A DNA stretch of 5,612 nt from Holosporales bacterium (lineage in GTDB: Bacteria; Pseudomonadota; Alphaproteobacteria; RUG11792), in the NCBI GenBank assembly GCA_031266385.1, contig JAISBC010000055.1, forward strand, positions 1-5,612, given 5' to 3'. The notes under the pieces are model-generated. The model ran no database searches and was not told where the DNA came from. It saw only the letters and a list, made by a program, of their open reading frames with translations. Below are positions 1 to 5,612 of the stretch, in pieces. Position 1 is the stretch's first letter, and each line of letters begins with the position of its first letter. A program made the position numbers and the translations under genes.

Positions 1-113
1 AACACAGAGAACCAAGAACACATGTTAGAATGAATGATCGAGTTGTGGTTCATTGTTGCTGAATATTATGATGGCTGGATTAAGTTGAGTGATGATGTTT
101 CATCTATCTTTGA

Positions 114-142
114 TTGGAAACTCTCCGATACATTGTTATACT
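114..142 (+). promoter_or_regulatory. Candidate sigma-70 promoter for hpf-lysC
   Basis: A -35-like hexamer TTGGAA (114-119) and a -10 hexamer TATACT (137-142) are separated by exactly 17 nt. The -10 is preceded by TG one base upstream (extended -10 form). Transcription would start near 148-150, giving a leader of about 117 nt before the hpf start. The 1-266 stretch is AT-rich and holds no gene I can support, which fits a regulatory region. The hexamers match consensus at 4/6 and 5/6; no start site has been shown. Confidence 0.5.
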
Positions 143-199
143 CGATCGCTACCCTGGTAATGTGCTTTTTTGAGAAACTTCACCAGATTTCGGTTTATA

Positions 200-217
200 A
201 AAATTGCTAAAATTGCT
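200..217 (+). repeat. Two tandem copies of a 9-bp unit in the hpf leader
   Basis: The 9-mer AAAATTGCT occurs twice head to tail (200-208 and 209-217), about 50 nt before the hpf start and downstream of the predicted transcription start. Two copies are visible and there is no third. It could be a replication-slippage duplication or a small binding site; nothing in the sequence decides between these. Confidence 0.5.
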
Positions 218-266
218 ACTATTCCGGTCGATGTGATGGAACTTCTTTACTACGAGGTCGTTTTTC

Positions 267-833
267 ATGAATATTAATGTTTCTGGGAAAAATATTGATG
301 TTGGAAATGCATTCAGAACGCATGCTATTGATGAAATAACGAGTCTGATCGATAAGTATATAGGGACCGACGTCGATACGATGGTATCCGTCGAGAAAGA
401 GCAGAAATTATTTAATGTTGAAATATGCCTACATATTACGCATGGATTTATCATCAGGACGGATGGAGTTTCAAACGATCCATACAAGGCCGTAGCGGAT
501 GCGATATCGCGCCTGGAAGCGCGTATAAGGCGCCACAAAAGTAGGCTCAAAGACCAGAAGCGCAGGAAGCATTGGATATCAGAGTCGATCAATGCTACGG
601 GATACGTCATCAGGAGAGAGGGAAATCCACAGGGCGACGAAGAGCATTTAATCATCGCGGAACAGGAGCGTTTAATCCTCGACATGAGCGTCAGTGAGGC
701 CGTCATGAAGATGGATCTAACGGGCCTTCCGGTCACCATGTTCAAGAATTCGGACAACGGTAGAATAAATGTGGTATACAAGAGACCAGATGGACACGTG
801 GGTTGGATAGATTATACAGATCTCCCAGGTTAA
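267..833 (+). CDS. hpf: Long-form ribosome hibernation promoting factor (HPF/RaiA family)
   Basis: This protein binds the decoding region of the 30S subunit in stationary phase or stress. In long-form members the C-terminal domain dimerises to pair 70S ribosomes into 100S particles. The 188 residues match the long form (typically about 180-200). The N-terminal S30AE-type domain covers roughly residues 1-95 and ends in a basic helix (YKAVADAISRLEARIRRHK, about 73-91). A polar linker leads to the C-terminal domain (about 133-188), with the family signatures MSVSEAVMKMDLTG (140-153) and GRINVVYKRPDGHVGWID (165-182). The ATG at 267 is supported by a GAGG Shine-Dalgarno (254-257) nine bases upstream. 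In many alphaproteobacteria hpf lies between rpoN and ptsN; here it is followed at 22 nt by lysC, which suggests rearranged context. A 210-codon open frame on the opposite strand across this gene is a shadow. Confidence 0.93.
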   Translation: MNINVSGKNIDVGNAFRTHAIDEITSLIDKYIGTDVDTMVSVEKEQKLFNVEICLHITHGFIIRTDGVSNDPYKAVADAISRLEARIRRHKSRLKDQKRRKHWISESINATGYVIRREGNPQGDEEHLIIAEQERLILDMSVSEAVMKMDLTGLPVTMFKNSDNGRINVVYKRPDGHVGWIDYTDLPG

Positions 834-855
834 GGTCGTTCGATTTGATTTATAA

Positions 856-2028
856 ATGAGTTTATATGTCGCTAAGTTCGGTGGATCGTCGGTCGGGAAT
901 CCTACACGAATAAAACTCGCGGCTTCGATTATCGTGAAACTGATCGAATCGAGCAGGGCTAAGATCGTCGTCGTAACTTCGGCAATGCAGGGAGTTACGA
1001 ATTATTTAATCGACCTAGCGAGAGCCGTCCACGATTCAACCGATCACCGGGAATACGATGCCATCATAAGCTCCGGAGAACAGGTCGCGGCTGGATTACT
1101 CGCCGCTGGATTGTGTTCGGCTGGCCTTCCAGCGAGATCGTTAAATTGCTGGCAAGCTCCGATTCATGCGGCCGGGAATTACTCGAATGCCAGCATAACG
1201 AGCATCGATATTTCGAGGATTATGGAAACCATCGAAGATGGTATTATCCCGGTGATTACGGGATTTCAAGGACTGTCGGAGAATCGTGATATATTGACGA
1301 TAGGACGCGGAGGATCTGATGCTACGGCCTGCGCAGTCGCTCATGCCATCAAGGCGGATGAGTGCCTCATTTATACGGATGTCGATGGAGTTTATACGGC
1401 AGATCCAAGAATTGTACTAGATTCCAAAAGATTAGATGAAATATCTTATGATGAGATGCTGGAACTCGCGTACTGTGGCGCCAAAGTATTGCAGCCAAGG
1501 GCCGTTTTAATCGCGAAGAGATGTAATGTAAAAATAAGAGTATTATCGAGTTTTACTGATTCAGGAGGAACCGTGGTGACCGATGGTAAGAAAGATACGA
1601 CGACGATTTGTATCCCGAATGAAAGCTATGTATCCGGAATTGCCCATAACACGAATCTCGCTAAATTAATAATTGCTGAGGATGATGAAAATTATCCGAA
1701 ATTGCTCGAAAAGCTTGGCCAAATCGATCTATTTTCCATGAATGATGGAACGGTTTCTTTTTTATTTCAGAAATCATCGTTAAATGAAATCAAACACTCT
1801 CTGGCGAATTCGATGAAATTTCAGATAATTACTGATATAGGGCTGGTCACGATTGTTGGTAGCGGGTTTAAGGCAGACCAGAGCATATTGGTCGCCGTGT
1901 TAGAAGTAGCCAATAATAGGCAAATCCCCATCAAACAAATCTCGGTCACAGAAAATACAATCTCGGTTATCGTCTCGTTACATCAAGTTGAAGAATTAGT
2001 AAATGCCCTGCACGAGAGGGTTTTATGA
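856..2028 (+). CDS. lysC: Aspartate kinase (aspartokinase)
   Basis: It phosphorylates L-aspartate with ATP to 4-phospho-L-aspartate, the first step toward diaminopimelate/lysine, threonine and methionine; it is cytosolic. The amino-acid kinase domain (about 1-235) shows KFGGSSVG (7-14), SSGEQ (72-76), GRGGSDATA (150-158) and YTDVDGVYTADPR (173-185). Tandem ACT-type regulatory regions follow (about 255-390), with the conserved-type stretch QISVTENTISVIV (361-373), so allosteric feedback by a pathway end product is likely; which one cannot be told. At 390 residues it is a little shorter than many monofunctional enzymes (about 400-450), and no homoserine dehydrogenase domain is fused. The ATG at 856 places the KFGG lysine at residue 7, as usual in the family. 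Its Shine-Dalgarno is poor (AAGG near 832-835, about 20 nt away), so translation may depend on coupling to hpf 22 nt upstream. The last 46 bp overlap the 3' end of glmM on the other strand. Confidence 0.95.
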   Translation: MSLYVAKFGGSSVGNPTRIKLAASIIVKLIESSRAKIVVVTSAMQGVTNYLIDLARAVHDSTDHREYDAIISSGEQVAAGLLAAGLCSAGLPARSLNCWQAPIHAAGNYSNASITSIDISRIMETIEDGIIPVITGFQGLSENRDILTIGRGGSDATACAVAHAIKADECLIYTDVDGVYTADPRIVLDSKRLDEISYDEMLELAYCGAKVLQPRAVLIAKRCNVKIRVLSSFTDSGGTVVTDGKKDTTTICIPNESYVSGIAHNTNLAKLIIAEDDENYPKLLEKLGQIDLFSMNDGTVSFLFQKSSLNEIKHSLANSMKFQIITDIGLVTIVGSGFKADQSILVAVLEVANNRQIPIKQISVTENTISVIVSLHQVEELVNALHERVL

Positions 2029-3401
2029 TCACTACGAGGAAGTATGTGGAGGTTATTTTCTAAGTTGAGAACGGCCGATTGAACGGAATTTTGGTCATCG
2101 GATTCTATCATAATTCTCGTCACATTTTCGGTTCCCGATTGACGAATGAGGATCCTTCCTCTACCGCCAAGGATATCAACTTCAAGATTTGATATAAAAT
2201 TTCGTGCCTCTGGAGTATCGATTTCAACTCTTCCCTCGACATTCATTACGGTTTGGGGGTAGGATTTATAGAGATCCCCGATAGCGCTCGCCCTTAGCCC
2301 TCGTCTTCTGAGGAAGGCCAGAATCTGCATCGCGGCAATCGATCCATCGCCAGTCTGAGCATAATCAATCGGAATAATATGTCCCGATTTTTCACCTCCC
2401 AAATTCGAGCCGGTTTCCAGCATTTTACCCAGGACGTGTTTATCTCCGACATCTGATCGACATAGCTCGATTCCGAGCCCGTTCAGGTATTTTTCTAGAC
2501 CGAGGTTAGACATACAGGTTGCGACGACACACTGCCCCCTCAGGAGTCCCAAATCTTGCCAATCCGTCGCGATCGCGGCGAGGATATAGTCTCCATCGAT
2601 GAGATTCCCCAGTTCATCGATGATGACGACCCGATCGGCATCTCCATCGAGGGCAATCCCGATATCTGCCCCCGTCTCGAGGACGGTTTCTTTTAGGGCA
2701 TCAGTCGATAGGGCTCCACAATTCATATTAATATTAAGGCCATCCGGATCATCTCCTATGTGGACTATATCGGCTCCCAGCTCCCAAAAAATCTGGGGAG
2801 CAACCCTGTATGCTGCCCCATTCGCTGTATCGATCGCAATTTTCATACCGGCGAGACTCAGGTTCTTCGGGAAGGAGCGTTTTACGGCCTCGATGTAACG
2901 ACCACCGGCATCGTCTAACCTCCTCGCCTTGCCCATCCCTTCTGGGCTCGACAGATAATTCTGTAATTTTTCTGTCTCTATATCGTGAAATCTCTCGCTG
3001 ATCCTATCTTCCTCGGCTGGTGAAATCTTGAAACCAGTCGGTCCGAAGAATTTAATTCCGTTATCGTAAAATGGGTTGTGAGAGGCCGATATGACTACTC
3101 CTAAATCGGCGCGAAGAGACCTTGTCATAAATGCGACTCCGGGAGTCGGGATCGGCCCGAGCAAGATCACATCGGCTCCCGCAGCGATGAATCCAGACAC
3201 CAGTGCCGGCTCCAGCATATAACCGGACAGCCTCGTATCCTTCCCAATAACGACCGTGAATTTATTATTCACGGTTTTATGATCGGTTGAATTATAGTAA
3301 TCGACGGCCGCGACGGCGAGGGACATCACCTTATCGGGGGTTATAAGGCCTTCATTGGCCCTTCCTCTAACCCCATCCGTTCCGAAAATATTGTTATACA
3401 T
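1983..3401 (-). CDS. glmM: Phosphoglucosamine mutase
   Basis: It interconverts glucosamine-6-phosphate and glucosamine-1-phosphate, feeding UDP-GlcNAc for peptidoglycan and lipopolysaccharide. It belongs to the alpha-D-phosphohexomutase superfamily and is cytosolic. Visible landmarks are the N-terminal FGTDGVRGRAN (6-16), the active-site loop ISASHNP with the expected phosphoserine at Ser107, the Mg-binding DGDADR (Asp252, 254, 256), the sugar-specificity loop GGEKSGH (335-341), and the phosphate-binding loop RQSGTENVTR (420-429). That loop departs from the common RPSGTEPVIR but keeps the SGTE core. ATG at 3401 overlaps the ftsH stop by 8 bp (ATGTATAA), with a GAAGAAGG purine run immediately upstream, so the gene is probably translationally coupled to ftsH. 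At 472 residues it is about 20 longer than usual (about 445-455). The extra tail, from about residue 453, looks non-conserved, and its last 15 or so codons overlap lysC antisense. Confidence 0.95.
   Translation of the reverse strand: MYNNIFGTDGVRGRANEGLITPDKVMSLAVAAVDYYNSTDHKTVNNKFTVVIGKDTRLSGYMLEPALVSGFIAAGADVILLGPIPTPGVAFMTRSLRADLGVVISASHNPFYDNGIKFFGPTGFKISPAEEDRISERFHDIETEKLQNYLSSPEGMGKARRLDDAGGRYIEAVKRSFPKNLSLAGMKIAIDTANGAAYRVAPQIFWELGADIVHIGDDPDGLNINMNCGALSTDALKETVLETGADIGIALDGDADRVVIIDELGNLIDGDYILAAIATDWQDLGLLRGQCVVATCMSNLGLEKYLNGLGIELCRSDVGDKHVLGKMLETGSNLGGEKSGHIIPIDYAQTGDGSIAAMQILAFLRRRGLRASAIGDLYKSYPQTVMNVEGRVEIDTPEARNFISNLEVDILGGRGRILIRQSGTENVTRIMIESDDQNSVQSAVLNLENNLHILPRSDHKTLSCRAFTNSST
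3252..3280 (+). terminator. Terminator-like hairpin on the plus strand, inside glmM (antisense)
   Basis: A perfect 9-bp inverted repeat, ACCGTGAAT (3253-3261) and ATTCACGGT (3267-3275), has a 5-nt loop TTATT. On the plus strand it is followed by a short T run (3275-3278, then AT). On the minus (glmM mRNA) strand the stem is not followed by T residues, so only plus-strand transcripts would be terminated. It lies about 1.2 kb past the lysC stop and could end read-through from hpf-lysC before it reaches ftsH. The T tract is short and the stem is within coding sequence (glmM codons about 42-50), so it may be coincidental. Confidence 0.35.
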
Positions 3402-5349
3402 CCTTCTTCACGGTCTTCTTGGCAGGTTTCCTCGTGGTGGTTTTCTTGACACTTTTCTTTTTGCCGACCATGTTTGGGAGGCCACCGAGAGAGAACTCAC
3501 TGGCAATATCCTCCTCTTCCTCTGGGGGATCATCATCAACATACTCGCCAGATATGATTTTTTTTACTTCATCTCCAGTGAGGGTTTCTCTTTTGATCAG
3601 CTTCGTGGCGATCGCCTCGAGTTTATCACGATTCGTGGTGACGATCTCTTTGACTTCCCTATATGCCGAATCCAGAAGATTCTTGATCTCCGCATCTATC
3701 GACTCCGAGGTTTTTTGGGAGATCTGATCGCTAGCTTCCATATAGTATCCTTCCGAATCATAGAATGATCTGAATCCCAAGGTTTCACTCATTCCCCATC
3801 TGATGATCATTTTTTTCGCGATCTCGGTTGCCTGTTTTATGTCCTGAGAGGCACCGGTCGTAATATTTTCTTCTCCAAATATAATTTCCTCGGCAACTCT
3901 TCCACCCATCGCGACCTTAATGTTCGATATGACTTCAGTCTTCGAAATAGAAATCTTATCTTTTTCGGGGAGACGGACTACCATCCCGAGGGCCCCACCA
4001 CGAGGGATTATCGTGACCTTGTGGATTGGATCGCACTGTGGAACGAAGAGGGCAACGAGGGAGTGCCCCGCCTCGTGGTATGCCGTAAACTTTTTTTCAT
4101 CATCGGTCATGCTCATCGATAGCCTGGCAGTCCCCATGATGAGTTTGTCCTTGGCCATCTCGAAATCTCGCATCGTGACCGCTAATTTATTTCCTCTGGC
4201 CGCCAGGAGGGCGGCTTCATTAACTAGATTAGCGAGCTCTGCCCCAGAAAACCCGGGAGTACCCCGAGCAATGATCTTCAAATTAACACCGGGAGCTAAC
4301 GGGACATTTTTAACGTGAACGACGAGGATTTTCTCACGTCCAGCCATGTCCGGATACTGCACGGTAATTCTTCGATCGAATCGCCCTGGTCGCAACAGGG
4401 CGGCATCCAAGACGTCTGGCCTATTCGTCGCGGCGAGGACGATGATTCCCTGATTTCCCTCGAAACCATCCATCTCGACGAGCAGCTGGTTCAGGGTCTG
4501 CTCTCGCTCATCATTACTGACCCTAAAGCCGGCGTCCCTCTTCCTCCCGACGGCATCGATTTCATCGATAAAAACGATGCATGGGGCGTGCTTTTTGGCA
4601 TTCTCGAACATATCGCGGACTCTGCTTGCCCCGACCCCGACGAATACCTCGACGAATTCGGACCCTGAGATGCTGAAGAACGGAACTCCGGCCTCTCCAG
4701 CGATTGCTCGCGCCAACAAAGTTTTCCCGTTTCCTGGATCACCGACCAATAACACTCCTCGCGGTATTTTACCTCCGAGGCGTTGGAATTTCTGGGGCGA
4801 TTTCAGGAAATCCACGATTTCTTCGAGTTCTTGCTTGGCCTCATCGATCCCGGCGACATCATCGAAGGTAACGTTCACTTTCTTTGACTGGAAGGTCTTG
4901 GTCTTGGCTTTTCCGATCCCGAAATGCCCGCCTCCGAGCCCTCCCTTTCCGCCGGCCTGCATCTGCCTCGAAGAATAGATGAGGAGTCCGATTAGGAGGA
5001 GGACTGGGAACCACTGCAACAGCTGGGCCAAGACGCTGTTGAACCCAGATTCCCCTGAATCCACCACGATTTCAACATTGTTGTCGAGTAATTTATCGAC
5101 CATCTTCAGGTCCATGGGAGTGACCGTCGTAAAGATCATCCCATTCGATAATTTTCCGATGACTTTTGAGGTCGTGTTGCGGATCAATACCTCCTGAACA
5201 TCTCCATTGGAGACGGCCTTCATGAAGCTGGAGTATGTTAACTCCTTCGGTCCACTCCCCAAAAATTTGGTGTCAAATGGATTGGCGAGAAGACATAGGA
5301 AAACCACGAGCCCAAGCCAAACCAGTACATTCCTCGTATTTTTTTTCAC
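3394..5349 (-). CDS. ftsH: ATP-dependent zinc metalloprotease FtsH
   Basis: This is a hexameric inner-membrane AAA+ protease that degrades misassembled membrane proteins and selected regulators such as LpxC or sigma-32 in known bacteria. Residues 8-24 form the first transmembrane helix, about 25-105 the periplasmic domain and about 106-126 the second helix. The ATPase domain follows with Walker A GDPGNGKT (203-210), pore motif FVG (236-238), Walker B VFIDEID (259-265), and the second region of homology ending LLRPGRFDR with arginine fingers Arg320 and Arg323. The protease domain has HEAGH (425-429) and the likely third zinc ligand Asp503. Length 651 is normal. Walker A differs from the usual GPPGTGKT but keeps GxxxxGKT. 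The C-terminus has an acidic patch (604-613) and then a lysine/threonine-rich tail (629-651). The start is GTG at 5349: an in-frame stop lies at 5371-5373 and no in-frame ATG comes before it. A good Shine-Dalgarno is not seen; AGGTGA at 5371-5376 is about 21 nt away. glmM follows with an 8-bp overlap. Confidence 0.97.
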   Translation of the reverse strand: MKKNTRNVLVWLGLVVFLCLLANPFDTKFLGSGPKELTYSSFMKAVSNGDVQEVLIRNTTSKVIGKLSNGMIFTTVTPMDLKMVDKLLDNNVEIVVDSGESGFNSVLAQLLQWFPVLLLIGLLIYSSRQMQAGGKGGLGGGHFGIGKAKTKTFQSKKVNVTFDDVAGIDEAKQELEEIVDFLKSPQKFQRLGGKIPRGVLLVGDPGNGKTLLARAIAGEAGVPFFSISGSEFVEVFVGVGASRVRDMFENAKKHAPCIVFIDEIDAVGRKRDAGFRVSNDEREQTLNQLLVEMDGFEGNQGIIVLAATNRPDVLDAALLRPGRFDRRITVQYPDMAGREKILVVHVKNVPLAPGVNLKIIARGTPGFSGAELANLVNEAALLAARGNKLAVTMRDFEMAKDKLIMGTARLSMSMTDDEKKFTAYHEAGHSLVALFVPQCDPIHKVTIIPRGGALGMVVRLPEKDKISISKTEVISNIKVAMGGRVAEEIIFGEENITTGASQDIKQATEIAKKMIIRWGMSETLGFRSFYDSEGYYMEASDQISQKTSESIDAEIKNLLDSAYREVKEIVTTNRDKLEAIATKLIKRETLTGDEVKKIISGEYVDDDPPEEEEDIASEFSLGGLPNMVGKKKSVKKTTTRKPAKKTVKKDV

Positions 5350-5428
5350 GGCATGATATAACCAAATGGTTCACCTAAATCCTAGCATAAAGTCTCGGTA
5401 TTTTTCAACGAGAGCCAATCTTGGCTCC
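5350..5428 (-). promoter_or_regulatory. Short ftsH upstream region; only weak promoter elements seen
   Basis: This is the gap between the ftsH start and the candidate IS terminus, and it must hold the native ftsH promoter unless transcription enters from the IS. On the minus strand TATGCT (5384-5389) is a possible -10. The best upstream hexamer, TTGAAA (5403-5408), is only 13 nt from it, too close for a standard sigma-70 promoter. I see no convincing heat-shock (sigma-32) promoter. A palindrome at 5410-5429 overlaps the far end. Confidence 0.2.
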
Positions 5429-5429
5429 C
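5410..5429. repeat. Palindrome between ftsH and the IS fragment
   Basis: GAGCCAA (5412-5418) and TTGGCTC (5421-5427) form a perfect 7-bp inverted repeat around a 2-nt centre; one wobble and one further pair extend it outward to 5410 and 5429. Neither strand has a T run after the stem, so it is not an intrinsic terminator. It directly abuts the candidate IS end at 5429. It could be an operator for ftsH or a preferred insertion target; both are guesses. Confidence 0.5.
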
Positions 5430-5612
5430 AGGGCTGCCTCACGATTTTTAAGAAAGGAGAATTCGAAGTAAAACATCATCACTCCAAGCGGCCCTGAGCC
5501 TTAGGCCCCCTATTGATTCACGAGGGTAAAACTTCTTCTTCGCTATTTTAAATAAATTCAAAACAATATGTCTCATAACTGCCATATTGTGTGGGGCATT
5601 TCCTTTTCTAAT
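5429..5612 (-). mobile_element. Partial ISAs1-like insertion sequence (transposase 3' end plus terminus)
   Basis: The element extends beyond the right edge of the window. Its inner boundary is placed at 5429, where the plus strand begins CAGGGCTGCCTCACG, 19 bp outside the transposase stop. My recollection is that ISAs1-family termini begin CAGGG or similar, so this is a reasonable terminus. The matching inverted repeat and the target duplication (8-10 bp in this family) cannot be checked because the other end is outside the window. Confidence 0.55.
5448..5612 (-). CDS. ISAs1-family transposase, C-terminal 54 residues (5' part beyond window)
   Basis: Reading the minus strand from the window edge gives 54 codons without interruption to a TAA at 5448-5450. 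Residues 2-20 of the fragment (RKGNAPHNMAVMRHIVLNL) match the pattern of the ISAs1-family DDE transposase C-terminus: basic-G-NAP-N-A-RH-aLN. Next come a lysine-rich stretch (25-27), SIGGLRLRAAW (33-43) and SDDVLLRILLS to the stop, which fits the family pattern of a late W-(D)-LL-L end. The reading frame across the GC-rich run at 5505-5510 is intact, so this end shows no frameshift. Whether the full transposase is functional cannot be judged. It is transcribed in the same direction as ftsH and ends 98 nt before it, so read-through into ftsH is possible; I see no T-tailed terminator in between. The family call is from pattern memory, without a search. Confidence 0.7.
   Translation of the reverse strand: MRKGNAPHNMAVMRHIVLNLFKIAKKKFYPRESIGGLRLRAAWSDDVLLRILLS

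Noticed and set aside
87..100. A 14-bp word, GAGTGATGATGTTT, shared with the transposase fragment on the minus strand (5471-5484)
   Set aside because: The match does not extend on either side, the reading contexts differ, and the left copy is not flanked by other ISAs1-like sequence; a chance match is likely.
34..210. 58-codon plus-strand frame starting ATG (MIELWFIVAEYY...) and ending TAA
   Set aside because: There is no convincing ribosome site and no recognisable family; the predicted hpf promoter lies inside it and its stop falls in the tandem repeat. A frame of this length is plausible by chance in AT-rich DNA.
1..266. RNA gene or CRISPR array in the left intergenic region
   Set aside because: No tRNA-like cloverleaf, no repeated spacer pattern and no recognised riboswitch core was found; only the promoter and the short tandem repeat stand out.
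149..781. 210-codon minus-strand frame opposite hpf
   Set aside because: It mirrors the well-supported hpf gene, has low-complexity Ser/Leu-rich composition typical of a shadow, and shows no family motifs.
2006..2024. CCCT...AGGG mini-hairpin followed by TTTT at the end of lysC, as a possible terminator
   Set aside because: The stem is only 4 bp with a 7-nt loop and lies before the stop codon; too weak to call an intrinsic terminator.
5502..5510. Apparent frameshift in the transposase fragment at the G run
   Set aside because: Recounting the run (five C on the plus strand) restores one open frame through to the TAA at 5448.

Overview
The window looks like a stretch of an alphaproteobacterial chromosome with moderate GC (my estimate is roughly 45-48%, not counted). 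It carries four intact housekeeping genes in two convergent blocks and the 3' end of an insertion sequence at the right edge. The alphaproteobacterial assignment rests on the FtsH and GlmM sequence style and on the adjacent ftsH-glmM order, which is common in that class. An obligately host-associated lineage (Holosporales or Rickettsiales-like) is possible but is only an inference.

Left block, plus strand: an AT-rich, apparently non-coding leader (1-266) holds a good sigma-70-type promoter. It is followed by hpf (long-form ribosome hibernation factor, 188 aa) and, 22 nt later, lysC (aspartate kinase, 390 aa). The close spacing suggests one transcript.

Right block, minus strand: ftsH (membrane AAA+ zinc metalloprotease, 651 aa) is followed by glmM (phosphoglucosamine mutase, 472 aa), whose start overlaps the ftsH stop by 8 bp. 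Upstream of ftsH, where tilS commonly sits in related genomes, is a roughly 98-nt gap. Beyond it lies the C-terminal end of an ISAs1-like transposase that runs off the window, with a candidate IS terminus beginning CAGGG.

The two blocks meet tail to tail: the 3' ends of lysC and glmM overlap by 46 bp with no convincing terminator between them. A good terminator-shaped hairpin for plus-strand transcripts lies about 1.2 kb further on, inside glmM. Functionally, the genes cover ribosome hibernation, entry to the lysine/diaminopimelate/threonine/methionine pathways, membrane protein quality control, and the GlcN-6-P to GlcN-1-P step leading to UDP-GlcNAc. LysC (via diaminopimelate) and GlmM both feed cell-wall precursors. 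I found no convincing new biological system. The points of interest are the gene-order junctions, the overlap, the antisense hairpin, and sequence oddities in FtsH.
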